Shown: positions 7,565-17,171, counted from the stretch's first letter. The stretch: 64,000 nt of DNA from CAMBDS01 sp964355675 (GCA_964355675.1 CAYHEC010000015.1:1-64000); one strand, 5' to 3'. Numbers and translations: made by a program. Notes: generated by a model not told the origin, from the sequence alone.

Positions 7565-8560
7565 TTATTTCTTATCTTTTTCTTCCTTCTTCTTCGCTTC
7601 CATATCCTTCTTGAGTTGATCGAGCTCAACTTTGAGCTGTTCCAACTCCTTGCGCAGTTCATCTTTGCCATCGTCGAGACTAATTCGAGCCTCTTCCAAT
7701 GCTTCGTGAATCACTTTCCTGAGAGCGTCAGTATCCACAATCACTTCGTCTTCATTGGAAATAATTATTCGGTGTTGGTCATTTTTGTTCATCTTCATTG
7801 TCGAACTGGGAATCTTCGCTAACTTCACATCAACGCTTGCTTCCTTCCCTTCACGGAAATATTTCACTTTCACCTGATCGCCAGGTTTGTGATCTCGTAC
7901 AGCTTCTGAAACATCATCGGTTTCTTCAATTTCTTCGTCGCCGATCTCAGTAAGAACATCTCCGGGTTTCAAACCCACCTTTTCGGCAGGAGAGTTCTCG
8001 ATGACCTTCTTGATCAGTGCGCCTTTTTTGACTCCGAAATATTTGGCGAAGTCACCTTCTATAGACTCAGTCACTACCCCAAGGAAACCCTTCGTGTCAT
8101 TAGAGTCATGACCGAATTTGAACGAGTATTCTTTGTTCTTGGGTAAGCCACTCAACTCAACGATTTGGTCAATAATGGCACCATTCCGAACCGTGCTAAC
8201 TTTAATTTTGTCGCCTGATTTGTACTTTGAAAGTACTTCCCGAAACTGAGACGTACTGGTAATCTCCTCAGCGTCGATTTTAGCGATGATATCACCGGCT
8301 TTAATCCCCGCCTTCTCGGCAGGACCGTCCTCGACGACATCCTCAACAAGGATACCTTTTCCTTTGTAATCGAGAGCTTCATTATCGTCGTCATCGAGGT
8401 CTTCGGGATAAATTCCGATAAACACCCTTTTGTCTTCTTGAGAGCTATCACTCCAGTCGCCAGCCTGTGCCTGACAAGTCAGCACCGCAGGCAGTATTGT
8501 TGCGGCGACGAACAGAGCCAAAACCTGTCCTATGTTCCGCCAGTCGGTTATTTTCCTCAT
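7565..8560 (-). CDS. Exported protein with two PDZ domains
   Basis: 331 residues. A hydrophobic signal peptide spans residues 8-33 (LALFVAATILPAVL, cleavage near AQA). PDZ domain 1 (about 45-135) holds GIKAGDIIAKIDAEEI and PDZ domain 2 (about 155-250) holds GLKPGDVLTEIGDEEI. Both have the 'SPAEKAG(I/L)-x-x-GD' signature (DGPAEKAG, NSPAEKVG). The last 50 residues form a charged coiled coil (RKELEQLKVELDQLKKDM). There is no trypsin or S41 protease domain, so it is not DegP or a Ctp protease. It is probably a periplasmic scaffold that binds C-termini of other proteins. It converges with dnaE2 and stands alone. Confidence 0.8.
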   Translation of the reverse strand: MRKITDWRNIGQVLALFVAATILPAVLTCQAQAGDWSDSSQEDKRVFIGIYPEDLDDDDNEALDYKGKGILVEDVVEDGPAEKAGIKAGDIIAKIDAEEITSTSQFREVLSKYKSGDKIKVSTVRNGAIIDQIVELSGLPKNKEYSFKFGHDSNDTKGFLGVVTESIEGDFAKYFGVKKGALIKKVIENSPAEKVGLKPGDVLTEIGDEEIEETDDVSEAVRDHKPGDQVKVKYFREGKEASVDVKLAKIPSSTMKMNKNDQHRIIISNEDEVIVDTDALRKVIHEALEEARISLDDGKDELRKELEQLKVELDQLKKDMEAKKKEEKDKK

Positions 8561-8631
8561 TGTTGCTCCAACCCTTTTGATTTAATGAATGATGATAATG
8601 ATACGCTGATAAGGTTGACCGGTTCCAAAAT

Positions 8632-8768
8632 AGGGTCTGTTGAAAAAGTAGGCACGTGCACCCGCTGAGCTTTGCTCGGCGGGCACTTATTTAAGACTTC
8701 CGCCCAGCGAAGCTGTGCGGTTAAAAGTGCTTACTCTATATGTAAGCGGCAAACCCTAAAAAATCCTA
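8632..8768. repeat. Element with left TIR and a CGCCCAGC hairpin
   Basis: Left end AGGGTCTGTTGAAAAAGTA (8632-8650). It is followed by inverted arms (CACCCGCTGAGCTTTGCTCGG and CCGCCCAGCGAAGCTGTGCGG) around CACTTATTTAAGAC. No right terminal repeat is clear, so it is a truncated or one-ended copy. The inner hairpin matches that at 39633-39721. Confidence 0.55.
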
Positions 8769-8788
8769 CCGTCCCTTGAAGTTATAGA

Positions 8789-9103
8789 CTACCTATCGGT
8801 CGAAAATGTTGCATCTTTTATTCGCTGAATAATAAATTCGATAGAAGGAAGCCCTTCCGCATAGTACCGACAGGCAAAATGATGGTCATCAGGAAGAGAG
8901 ACCCCCATCAAATCATGCCCATTAATCAAGAGTGTCGGGGATCCGAGGAACTTAACACGAGCCGCTGTTTCATTGTCTTCGACAATCATTTCGATGAGCT
9001 CAACATCGACGCTGACCTTTGCTATGGCCTCCCTGACTCGTTCCAATAGCAGATGTCCATTCGGGCAACAATGAAAATGTTGAAATTCCAATTTCACAGT
9101 CAT
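8789..9103 (-). CDS. Thioredoxin-like protein linked to arsenite export
   Basis: 104 residues. A CCPNGH motif near residues 12-17 takes the position of the thioredoxin active site, and FLGSPTLLINGHDL (residues about 53-66) matches the cis-proline strand of small thioredoxin-fold proteins often found beside arsenic and mercury genes. Its ATG overlaps the ACR3 stop (ATGA, 9103-9100), so the two are translationally coupled. A role as a redox or metalloid-handling partner of the exporter is inferred from the neighbour. The two adjacent Cys (CC) are unusual compared with CxxC thioredoxins. Confidence 0.7.
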   Translation of the reverse strand: MTVKLEFQHFHCCPNGHLLLERVREAIAKVSVDVELIEMIVEDNETAARVKFLGSPTLLINGHDLMGVSLPDDHHFACRYYAEGLPSIEFIIQRIKDATFSTDR

Positions 9104-10155
9104 AATAATTGTTCTCTGTTCTCACTGAAAGATTTAGCCCGAATCCGTAACGCCACACTGACCAGCCCGATCATTACCGGTACTTCGACCAGCGGTCCTA
9201 TCACTGCAACGAACGCTTCGCCTGAATTAATTCCAAAAACTGCCACCGCTACGGCAATGGCAAGCTCAAAGTTATTCGAAGCGGCCGTGAAAGATAGCGA
9301 CACCGCCTTGGGGTAATCCGCTCTGAAACGCTTCGACATCCAGAACGAAATGAGGAACATAACCACAAAATAGATTAACAAAGGGATCGCCACACGGATC
9401 ACATCAACGGGTAAGTTGAGGATCATCTCTCCCTTTAGGGAGAACATCACCACAATCGTGAACAACAGGGCAACCAGCGTGAGTGGTGATATTTTCGGAA
9501 TAAAGCCTGTTTCATACCACAATTTCCCTTTCAATTTAACGAGTACCAATCTCGTCAATAAGCCGGCAATGAAGGGAATCCCCAAATAGATGAACACGCT
9601 TTTAGCTATCTGCAGGATCGTCACTACGACAGTGAATCCTTCGAGTCCCAAAATTGGTGGCAGCCATGTTATGAACACATACGCGTAAAGCGAGTAGAAA
9701 AAAACTTGAAAGATAGAGTTAAAGGCAACCAACCCGGCGGCATACTCGGAATCTCCACAGGCAAGATCGTTCCAGACGATGACCATCGCGATACATCTGG
9801 CAAGTCCGATCAGAATCAAGCCCACCATATAATGAGGCATATCTGGAAGCAGAATTACAGCCAGAGTAAACATCAGGATTGGTCCGACGACCCAATTCTG
9901 AACGAGAGAAAGACTTAGTATCCTCCAGTCCGCGAAAACCCTGCCAAGCCCCTCGTAGCGAACTTTTGCTAACGGAGGATACATCATCAGGATCAATCCG
10001 GCGGCTATCGGAATTGACGTCGTGCCGACCGACATCCCTGCAATACTTTCGGCAACAATTGGCGCAAGCTTGCCCAGAGCAAGCCCTGCACCCATCGCCA
10101 GAAAAATCCACAGGGAAAGATATCGGTCAAGGAAATTCAGTCGTTTGGCGACCAT
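9100..10155 (-). CDS. acr3: ACR3-family arsenite efflux permease
   Basis: 351 residues with ten hydrophobic segments, the ACR3 length. Family landmarks: the conserved Cys region LARCIAMVIVWNDLACGD near residues 118-135, and SFTAASNNFELAIAVAV in the second half. ACR3 exports As(III), and sometimes Sb(III), using the proton gradient. The gene lies first in a two-gene unit with the thioredoxin-like protein. No arsR or arsC is nearby, so regulation is not visible. The promoter region is occupied by a palindromic element (10204-10330). Confidence 0.9.
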   Translation of the reverse strand: MVAKRLNFLDRYLSLWIFLAMGAGLALGKLAPIVAESIAGMSVGTTSIPIAAGLILMMYPPLAKVRYEGLGRVFADWRILSLSLVQNWVVGPILMFTLAVILLPDMPHYMVGLILIGLARCIAMVIVWNDLACGDSEYAAGLVAFNSIFQVFFYSLYAYVFITWLPPILGLEGFTVVVTILQIAKSVFIYLGIPFIAGLLTRLVLVKLKGKLWYETGFIPKISPLTLVALLFTIVVMFSLKGEMILNLPVDVIRVAIPLLIYFVVMFLISFWMSKRFRADYPKAVSLSFTAASNNFELAIAVAVAVFGINSGEAFVAVIGPLVEVPVMIGLVSVALRIRAKSFSENREQLL

Positions 10156-10203
10156 TGATAGCTCCTTGAGTCATTGTATTGTCGATCTGGGAATCTGTAA
10201 CAA

Positions 10204-10330
10204 GGGTCTGCTGAAAAAGTCGCAAAGGTAGCGGCGAATTCATTCGACGACCAGCATAGCAAGCACGAATTATTCCTGCTTGGGCGATTTCAATCGCCCT
10301 GCTACGTTTTTCGACTTTGTCAGCCGGCTC
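10204..10330. repeat. 127-bp TIR-bounded palindromic element
   Basis: Left end GGGTCTGCTGAAAAAGTCG (10204-10222). The right end, reverse complemented, reads GAGCCGGCTGACAAAGTCG (10312-10330), about 15 of 19 matching. Inside are GTAGCGGCGAATTCATTCG, a GGGCGATTTCAATCGCCC hairpin, and AAGCACGAA near the middle. It carries no coding capacity and lies upstream of both acr3 (minus) and the 10493 gene (plus). Confidence 0.7.
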
Positions 10331-10398
10331 TAATAATATAAAGAAATTATTATTGGTTCTATCCACATAAAATAATTTGTCTGATTGCGTTTTTATGA

Positions 10399-10427
10399 TT
10401 GACTATGCTCTCGAAAACGTATAAATT
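10399..10427 (+). promoter_or_regulatory. Probable promoter of the 10493 gene
   Basis: TTGACT (10399-10404), 17-base spacer, TAAATT (10422-10427), about 65 bases upstream of the start codon. Confidence 0.45.
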
Positions 10428-10492
10428 AGAGTACTCATCTCAGGTATAAAATTTACTTCGTTAATAGCCCTCTCCTAAACAAGGAGCACGTG

Positions 10493-13400
10493 ATGAAATC
10501 GCTGATAATTCTTCTGATCGCCGGCTTAAGCCTTCTGCCGCTGAAGGTCTTTGGTCAGGATGTTCCTGACAGAGACGATTTTGGCGAAACACTTAACCGC
10601 TTTAACGCACCACGTACCCAAATCGGCGGTCTCGCCTGGGATGGTCAATACATCTGGGGGACAAACCGAGTCGCTGACGCTCGTACCCCAGACCGTCTCT
10701 GGTGTATGAATCCCGCCAACGGTGAAATTCTTCACGATTACGAGATTAATCAACTCGACGCCATCGGACTTGGGTTTGACCATACCACCGGGCTGTTTTG
10801 GGTGAATGAATGGGTTGACCCGGCACAAGGTTCGTCGGTTGCACATCTCTACGATAGCGAGGGACGGCAGGTCAGCACGCTCCGACTTCCTCGCGGCGGT
10901 CACTGGGATTTCTGCTTCGACGACGACTGGGTCTATGGCAGTTCAGAGGGAAACTCAGATATCAATGCTTACCGCATCTACCGCATGAATCGCGAAGCTG
11001 GCCGCGTAACTGAAGGTCCTAACCTTCGAGCGATTGCAAATCACGGCCGCTCAATCGCCGTAACCCTCGTACCGCAGCATCTTGAAGGAAATTTTTGGCT
11101 GATGTCAGTCAGTTATATATCTCAATTTAATATCGATTGGGATAACGAAGAAGCTCAACTCATCCGCGAATTCCGCTCCAATAACAACGACTACCCTCAT
11201 CAAGGCCTGACGCACGACGGCCTTAATCTCTGGGGTGGTGGTAATTGGAACGGTGTTCAGGTTTGTGTTTATGATGACGGAATTACAGAGATTTATGGCG
11301 AGATCGGCATCGATAGGGAGTCGGTAGAATTTAATCCGACAGTTAGAGGCGAGCGGGATGAGCAAATTCTCATCATTCGAAACCTTGCCGAAGTAGAAGA
11401 CGAAATTCATGTTCTCGATTACACGGTCACTGATTTGGGAGGTGATCCCGATTGGCTGCAAATCGATCCGGCTGGAGGATCAATCAATGCTCGAGGGTCG
11501 GCCGAAGTAACTTTGACGGCAATTACTCAAGATCTGGAAGTGGGAGAATATGAACGCGACATCCTTATCGAAGCAAACGATCTATCTCAGCTCCAAACAA
11601 CTATCCCGGTTCATCTTCTCGTTGTAGATGGCAGAGGGAGCCTTTCAGGGCAAGTAACGAATGCCTCAAATGGCTCAGCGCTTGAAGGAGCAATTATCAC
11701 GTCTGAACGGTTTGATTATACTGATACATCTGATGAAAACGGCAATTACAGCTTCGATGATATTGCCGCTTGGGATTACACATTTCATGTCACGCACGTA
11801 GGTTATCTTCCTGATACTTTGCAGATCGAGATTAGTACCGGTGACAATCTTCAAGAGAACTTTGCTCTTCTCCATGGCGAATTCTCACCCCGCCCGAGTG
11901 ACATCGAGGTCCAGTTACTAATAAACGACACGCTTGATTTACCTCTTAATCTCTCGAATCCGGGCGACGGCCCTCTGACCTGGAATTCCATAATTGACTT
12001 GCCTGATGAACTCGAACAAAACCCCTGGACAATTCAGCGCACTTACAATATCTCCGAAATCCTCAACGACGAAAGAATTCAAGGCATTACGTTTGCAGAC
12101 GATCACTTCTACATCGCTGGTACTGCCAGAAACCAAAAACTGATCTATGTCGTCAACCGTGACGGTGAACATGTTGCGACATTCCCGCAATTATCACCTT
12201 CAAGATATGGTTTCTCCAGCCTCACTTGGGATGGGGAGCTCCTCTGGGGAGCGGCAGATCAAACTATTTACGGCTTCAATACAGCCGGTGACTCGGTGAC
12301 CAGCTTTGTCGGTCCCCATAATCCCTCTACAAATATCGTCTGGGATTCAGACCGAGAGGTGTTCTGGCTTTCGGGCGCAACAACCAATATTGTATCCTGT
12401 GACCGTGAGGGAAATGTTCAGACAACTCTCCTCCGTCGCGGGATGAGGATGTACGGTCTCGGCTACTTCCCGGAGGACCCGGACGGGTGTAACCTTTATG
12501 CCTATACCAACCCAACCGAAAACCGCAAATTGGTGATGAAGGTAAATACCACCAATAACGACACGATGCGGGTTATCGAACTTGCCGATGATGGTGGCAG
12601 ACCGGCTGGCTGTACCATTTCAAATATTTATAATCCCTATACTTGGACTTTCCTCGGCATTAGCAACATCGGAGGCAATGATGTTCTCTACGATATTTAC
12701 CTTTCAACCCTAAAAGACTGGATAAGGGCGTCGCCACTTTCAGGAGTTATTCCAGCTGGATCTACTGAGGAAGTTTCGCTCTATTTTGATTCCCACGGTT
12801 TGACGCCGGATATTGTTTATGAAGCGTCGATCCGCTACTCCCACGATGGTTTTGGCGGCTCAGCGGAAATCCCCTTGGCGTTAAGTGTTTCGCTTGAAGG
12901 CGAGTTAGTGGAACGTGTTGTTTCATTGGACTTAGGCTGGAACCTTGTCTCGACAAACATGGTTCCCGAAAGGGCGGACGATTTTGCCGGTTTGATGGGA
13001 CAATTAGTCGCTGATGGGCATCTGATCCTCGCCAAGGACGGCTTGGGACATTTCTATTGGCCAGCGCGACAGTTCGACGGGATAGATGAATGGAACGTTT
13101 TAAATGGTTACTGGCTGAAGGTCACCGGAAGCAGTGAGCTTCATATTTCCGGAGAACCCATTCCAGGTGACTCTCCCATCGCGCTTAATGCAGGTTGGAA
13201 CACCGTCTCGTATCTACCCCGGCAACCGATCGTAGCCGATATCGGCTTTGTCGGTCTTGGCGAGAACCTTATTATCGTCCGCGATGGTCGCGGAAGGTTC
13301 TACTTGCCTGCTTATAATTACAACGATTTGGACCGGCTTCATCAGGGAGCCGGCTATCAGGTTCGGGTCAGCGAAGCTGACGAGCTTGTCTATTCGCGTG

Positions 13401-14035
13401 GCTTGGTTGCCTCATTTAAACCCCGCTACAACCAAGCAGACGTTGCTTGGATCGAGAGTTTACCCAGAACTCCATTGATGCACAGCTTGGTGTTATGCAG
13501 TAACTTGGCGACGAGCACACGGCTTGAAGCTTCGACGCCATCGGGTATGGTTGCCGGTCGGGGAGTTGTTGGCGAAGATGGATTGACAGGGTTGACTCTT
13601 TGGGGTGACGACCCGATGACAGAAGCCATCGAAGGATTTGCAAATGGTGAACTTCCAGTGGTTAAAATTTATCAGAAATCAGAAATCAGAAATCTTAAAT
13701 TGGTCGCTGGCGACATCACATTCACAGACGGTGGATGGGGAGTAGTAGAGCTTGAGGCGACCGAAGTTCCGGCCGAGTTCGGACTGGTTTCGGCTTATCC
13801 AAATCCATTCAATTCAATCATGAGCTTGGTGTTCTCGCTTCAGAAATTCAGTAAAACGAGACTTGCAGTTTATGACATCTCAGGTCGTGAGGTGGCTCTG
13901 CTGGCGTCAGGCAGGCTTTCATCCGGCAAGCAGAGTGTCGTGTGGAACGCAGAGGGGCTTTCGGCAGGCGTCTATCTATTGCGCCTTGAGGCAGAAGGTC
14001 GAATCTCGACAATGAAGGTTGTATTAGTGAAGTAG
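10493..14035 (+). CDS. Large secreted protein with type IX sorting domain
   Basis: 1180 residues from ATG 10493, with AAGGAG six bases upstream. The signal peptide (MKSLIILLIAGLSLLPL) cleaves near VFGQD. Residues about 20-290 and 510-760 resemble beta-propeller sheets of 'W-DG-x-L-W' type (GLAWDGQYIWG, SLTWDGELLWG). Residues about 290-375 form an Ig-like/ASPM-like domain, and 380-465 a carboxypeptidase-regulatory-like fold (GSLSGQVTNASNGSALEGA). Residues 800-1000 hold two 'GWNLVSTNM/GWNTVSYLP' repeats. The C-terminus has AYPNPFNS and GREVALLASGRL, ending VVLVK: a type A sorting and attachment signal used by type IX secretion. It is probably an adhesin-like or structural surface protein. A heptamer repeat (ATCAGAA) is inserted in frame at 13671-13698. 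Confidence 0.85.
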   Translation: MKSLIILLIAGLSLLPLKVFGQDVPDRDDFGETLNRFNAPRTQIGGLAWDGQYIWGTNRVADARTPDRLWCMNPANGEILHDYEINQLDAIGLGFDHTTGLFWVNEWVDPAQGSSVAHLYDSEGRQVSTLRLPRGGHWDFCFDDDWVYGSSEGNSDINAYRIYRMNREAGRVTEGPNLRAIANHGRSIAVTLVPQHLEGNFWLMSVSYISQFNIDWDNEEAQLIREFRSNNNDYPHQGLTHDGLNLWGGGNWNGVQVCVYDDGITEIYGEIGIDRESVEFNPTVRGERDEQILIIRNLAEVEDEIHVLDYTVTDLGGDPDWLQIDPAGGSINARGSAEVTLTAITQDLEVGEYERDILIEANDLSQLQTTIPVHLLVVDGRGSLSGQVTNASNGSALEGAIITSERFDYTDTSDENGNYSFDDIAAWDYTFHVTHVGYLPDTLQIEISTGDNLQENFALLHGEFSPRPSDIEVQLLINDTLDLPLNLSNPGDGPLTWNSIIDLPDELEQNPWTIQRTYNISEILNDERIQGITFADDHFYIAGTARNQKLIYVVNRDGEHVATFPQLSPSRYGFSSLTWDGELLWGAADQTIYGFNTAGDSVTSFVGPHNPSTNIVWDSDREVFWLSGATTNIVSCDREGNVQTTLLRRGMRMYGLGYFPEDPDGCNLYAYTNPTENRKLVMKVNTTNNDTMRVIELADDGGRPAGCTISNIYNPYTWTFLGISNIGGNDVLYDIYLSTLKDWIRASPLSGVIPAGSTEEVSLYFDSHGLTPDIVYEASIRYSHDGFGGSAEIPLALSVSLEGELVERVVSLDLGWNLVSTNMVPERADDFAGLMGQLVADGHLILAKDGLGHFYWPARQFDGIDEWNVLNGYWLKVTGSSELHISGEPIPGDSPIALNAGWNTVSYLPRQPIVADIGFVGLGENLIIVRDGRGRFYLPAYNYNDLDRLHQGAGYQVRVSEADELVYSRGLVASFKPRYNQADVAWIESLPRTPLMHSLVLCSNLATSTRLEASTPSGMVAGRGVVGEDGLTGLTLWGDDPMTEAIEGFANGELPVVKIYQKSEIRNLKLVAGDITFTDGGWGVVELEATEVPAEFGLVSAYPNPFNSIMSLVFSLQKFSKTRLAVYDISGREVALLASGRLSSGKQSVVWNAEGLSAGVYLLRLEAEGRISTMKVVLVK
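13671..13698 (+). repeat. In-frame heptamer repeat (ATCAGAA)
   Basis: Three exact ATCAGAA units and a variant ATCTTAA, in frame in the preceding gene, encoding QKSEIRNLK just before the sorting-domain linker. Confidence 0.65.
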
Positions 14036-14070
14036 GGGTTGGCAAACTGCGAATTCTCTGTCAGCAGATG

Positions 14071-14103
14071 AAGTCAACCCTCGGGGTACGTGGGGGTTGA
14101 CTT
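14071..14103. terminator. Hairpin terminator, GTCAACCC core
   Basis: AAGTCAACCC...GGGTTGACTT with a short loop, followed by CTTGCTTTT. It lies between the convergent 10493 and DUF2953 genes. Confidence 0.65.
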
Positions 14104-14134
14104 CTTGCTTTTGATCTTAGTGGTTGGCAAGCAG

Positions 14135-14776
14135 TCAATCCTCTGAGATTGACTGGTTCCGGTAGAGTCGCCAAATTTTTCGCCAAGGTAATGTCATCGC
14201 CCACGTGATGATAACCCATCCACAAACAATGGGTCGAATCGAAAAAGACCAGCTAAGATTATAATCAGGGGAACTTCGCTCAAAATCGACGCCGATTGCA
14301 AAAGTTCGTCGTGGAGTATTTAGCAGTGATACCGGCTGTAATGCGCCGAACAGGATCGCTGTCGTCATCGGATCTTCGGTAGCTATGGTCAATTCGACTG
14401 TTATTTCATCTGCGTGAATACATCCTAACAAACGCTTTAAAAGCCTGAATACATACGGAATACTAAGTCGCAAGTTGGAATAATTACCTGACGATTTCTT
14501 GGACTTGAGCGGTGTCACCGCTGGGGCTTGTTGAGCCTTTTTTAGAGTCTGTTGAAGAATACTTCCGCGGAAGGAGTTCGACGGTCTCTTGATTTTGAAC
14601 CAAAGAAGCCGCCCGGATATCGCTCCTGTCGATGTAATATATTCGGCTCTAAGCCCGATTGCTTTCAAACGGAAAAAAAACCCTGCTGGTGAACCATTAC
14701 CACTGAAATGGACTTTCGGCAACAGAATAAGCAAGGGCAGAAGCAGAACACCTGATATAATCCAAAGCCAGATCAC
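14135..14776 (-). CDS. DUF2953-like membrane-anchored protein
   Basis: 213 residues from GTG 14776. An N-terminal hydrophobic stretch (LWIISGVLLLPLLILL) is followed by a soluble part with the DUF2953 pattern: IHADEITVELTIATEDPMTTAILFG near residues 120-145 and a C-terminal hydrophobic segment. The function of the family is unknown; in spore formers it accompanies YtfJ, which is not seen here. The gene follows a small membrane-protein gene by 28 bases on the same strand. The bases 14543-14560 (AGTCTGTTGAAGAATAC on the plus strand) resemble an element end and could be an old in-frame insertion. Confidence 0.6.
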   Translation of the reverse strand: MIWLWIISGVLLLPLLILLPKVHFSGNGSPAGFFFRLKAIGLRAEYITSTGAISGRLLWFKIKRPSNSFRGSILQQTLKKAQQAPAVTPLKSKKSSGNYSNLRLSIPYVFRLLKRLLGCIHADEITVELTIATEDPMTTAILFGALQPVSLLNTPRRTFAIGVDFERSSPDYNLSWSFSIRPIVCGWVIITWAMTLPWRKIWRLYRNQSISED

Positions 14777-14804
14777 TCTGTGATTATCCGAATTATTGAC
14801 ATCA

Positions 14805-15011
14805 TCATTTGATTAGAAAAATCCGCAACAACACTGGGACGAGGAGCATCGCCGCAGTAACTTTCAACCCTTTTTCAGTTTCTCGCCATAATAAGGCAGT
14901 CAATAAAACCCCCAGCCAAAGCGCGATCAACCAGTAAAGCCAGAAAATGATAGTATAATAGAAACTCGGCATTGATGTTCCGATGATATAATTCTGAATT
15001 TTATTTAACAC
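14805..15011 (-). CDS. Small membrane protein
   Basis: 68 residues from GTG 15011, or 55 from ATG 14972 (MPSFYYTIIFW). Two hydrophobic segments are separated by WRETEKG. It is not recognised. It is placed just upstream of the DUF2953 gene and is probably co-transcribed with it. Coding status rests on membrane-like composition and spacing only. Confidence 0.45.
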   Translation of the reverse strand: MLNKIQNYIIGTSMPSFYYTIIFWLYWLIALWLGVLLTALLWRETEKGLKVTAAMLLVPVLLRIFLIK

Positions 15012-15280
15012 TCAAGATAATACGATTGGTCGTGCATCTGCAACTCGATAGAGTCACGCAAGAGGCATTGTGGCAGTAAAGATCGCTTGATCGAGCTACA
15101 AACTCTGCTTAACTTAAGGTTTGTCGAAAAAGCCTTATAACAAATTGAGAAAATCAACGCACTAGGGTCGCTCTCATACCGTCAAACGCCGGGATGAGAG
15201 GTGTGTGTTACGCTGATAATTTCTCAACCAAGTACCAACTTAGTAATTTGACAGTTACACTTCTCTTTCCGGAAATATTC
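15012..15280. other. Intergenic region with a degenerate element end
   Basis: It contains GGTTTGTCGAAAAAGCCTT (15119-15137), a degenerate copy of the element terminal repeat. TTGACA at 15248 is too close to the ggt start to serve it. Nothing else is seen. Confidence 0.35.
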
Positions 15281-16987
15281 ATGACAGCACTCAGCTTAAA
15301 AGCATTTCGTCATCAAGCCATCTTGGTTACTATTACTGGGATGCTCGTGACCATCATCATCGGTTGCGGTCCCAAATGGCAGCTTGCTCCTCTTGAACCA
15401 GCGGCTCCTTCCTTCGAAGCCGATAGCGGAATGGTGGTCGCCGCGCACCCACTCGCCGCAGAAGCGGGAGTGTCCGTCTTACAAGATGGAGGCAACGCCG
15501 TCGATGCCGCAATCGCCACGCTTTTCGTCCTGAACGTCGTCGAACCGAATGCATCCGGGCTTGGCGGAGGAGGCTTTGCTTTGGTCAGGATGGCTGACGG
15601 AGACGCCAAGGTCGTCGATTACCGTGACCGAGCGCCACGAAGTGTGGATACTGCCTTTTATTATAACCCTGCCGACAGTCTTAAGCACATGCGACACGGC
15701 GGAACTTCGGTCTGTGTGCCTGGAGCGGCCTCGGGCTGGGCAGAACTCTACGACGGCTGGGCGACCATGCCGCTCGAACGACTTACCCGGGATGCAATTC
15801 GACTTGCTGAGGAGGGTTTCCCCATCAACCCTGGTCTGGCAAGAATGATCGCTGAAAATTTGGCCCTGTTAAACAAAGACAGCTTACTCGCCGGAACATT
15901 CCTGAGAGATGGAAACCCTTGCATTGCGGGGGATACTCTGAGGCAACCTGCACTTGCCAAGACATTCAGGGATCTTACTGCAAAGGGACTGCGGTCATTT
16001 TATCGAGGTCCGATTGCCGAATCAGTGGTCGAATCCATTCGAGCTGACTCCGGAACGATGACGCTCGATGATCTCGAGTTTTACCGGGCGGAGGTTGTCG
16101 AACCGATCCATGGACTTTTCCAATACTACGACCTGTTGACCGTACCACCTCCTTCGATGGGAGGATCGGCGTTGATCGAGACACTGAATCTTGTCCAAGA
16201 GACTGACGCCACGAAAACTGGAATCGGCACACCAGAAACCCTTCACTTGGTTTCCCAGTGCATACAGCAAGCTTATGCCGACGCGGAAGCACGAATTGGC
16301 GACCCGCATTTGGTAAAAACAAACTGGCAGGAGATGCTTACACCCGCCTTCGCCGCCAAAGCCAAGGCCGGCATATCTCTGGAGGCTAAACCCGCTCCAC
16401 GACAAGCTGTCCCGCCTTCGCCATCAGATCATGGTAATACGACCCATCTCGTCGTGGCTGATTATTGGGGTAATGTCGTATCGATAACCCAATCGATCAA
16501 CTACTTTTTTGGCGCCGGAGTCATGGCAGGCAATACCGGTATTTTGCTGAACAATCAGATGGCAGATTTCAGCTCAATGCCTGACACCCTGAATATTATC
16601 CGTCCCAAGGCGCGTCCGCGCTCCAACATGGCTCCATTGATTATCCTTACCAACGATTTACCTTTCCTAATAGTAGGCACGCCGGGTGGACCGCGAATTA
16701 CCTCTACTGTTGCTCAGATTGTGTTGAATGTCCTCGTTGGCAGAATGGATCTCAATGCGGCAGTTGACTATCCGCGCATTTTCCCGGTAGGTGAACATCT
16801 TGTACTTGAGAGTCGATTTCCGAAACCGACGGTTAAGTATCTTTATAATAAAGGTTACAAACTTCATCTTGCCGGACCTTATAATCTCTACTTTGGCGGC
16901 GCTCATGCAATCGCCATCTCTCGCAAAACTGGGATGATGATGGGGGCGGCGGATAAACGACGCAGTGGAGCGGCGCGAGGATTTTAG
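15281..16987 (+). CDS. ggt: Gamma-glutamyltranspeptidase lipoprotein
   Basis: 568 residues from ATG 15281; the longer frame from 15194 lacks a sensible signal. The lipobox TIIIGC places the mature N-terminal Cys near residue 27. The heavy-chain region holds HPLAAEAG and NVVEPNASGLGGGGFAL. The autoprocessing and catalytic Thr is in GNTTHLVVAD near residue 387, and the light chain continues GVMAGNTGILLNNQMADF and GTPGGPRI. Ntn-hydrolases of this family cleave gamma-glutamyl bonds such as those of glutathione. Lipidation suggests it faces the periplasm or the outside. The adjacent DctM-like permease (plus strand, 185 bases later) might take up products, but this is only positional. Confidence 0.9.
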   Translation: MTALSLKAFRHQAILVTITGMLVTIIIGCGPKWQLAPLEPAAPSFEADSGMVVAAHPLAAEAGVSVLQDGGNAVDAAIATLFVLNVVEPNASGLGGGGFALVRMADGDAKVVDYRDRAPRSVDTAFYYNPADSLKHMRHGGTSVCVPGAASGWAELYDGWATMPLERLTRDAIRLAEEGFPINPGLARMIAENLALLNKDSLLAGTFLRDGNPCIAGDTLRQPALAKTFRDLTAKGLRSFYRGPIAESVVESIRADSGTMTLDDLEFYRAEVVEPIHGLFQYYDLLTVPPPSMGGSALIETLNLVQETDATKTGIGTPETLHLVSQCIQQAYADAEARIGDPHLVKTNWQEMLTPAFAAKAKAGISLEAKPAPRQAVPPSPSDHGNTTHLVVADYWGNVVSITQSINYFFGAGVMAGNTGILLNNQMADFSSMPDTLNIIRPKARPRSNMAPLIILTNDLPFLIVGTPGGPRITSTVAQIVLNVLVGRMDLNAAVDYPRIFPVGEHLVLESRFPKPTVKYLYNKGYKLHLAGPYNLYFGGAHAIAISRKTGMMMGAADKRRSGAARGF

Positions 16988-16991
16988 AGTA

Positions 16992-17120
16992 TGGTCAGCT
17001 AAAAAGGTCAAAAACAGCCCGGTACGGGCGATTTTAATCGCCCAATTCAAAATGATTTGTACTGACTGAAACGCACGGCGAATAAATTCGCCGCTACCTT
17101 TACATCTGTTCGGCAGACCC
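16992..17120. repeat. Degenerate TIR-bounded element
   Basis: Left end GGTCAGCTAAAAAGGTC, right end ATCTGTTCGGCAGACCC, weakly inverted. Inside are the hairpin GGGCGATTTTAATCGCCC and CGGCGAATAAATTCGCCG. It fills the space between ggt and the permease. Confidence 0.5.
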
Positions 17121-17171
17121 AAATTAAGTGTTAGTTTTAGCAGGAGTTTTCAGATTTTCAAAGAAGAATGG

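Noticed and set aside
15248..15276. TTGACA upstream of ggt as a promoter
   Set aside because: With normal spacing the -10 would fall about ten bases before the start codon and has no TATAAT-like sequence.
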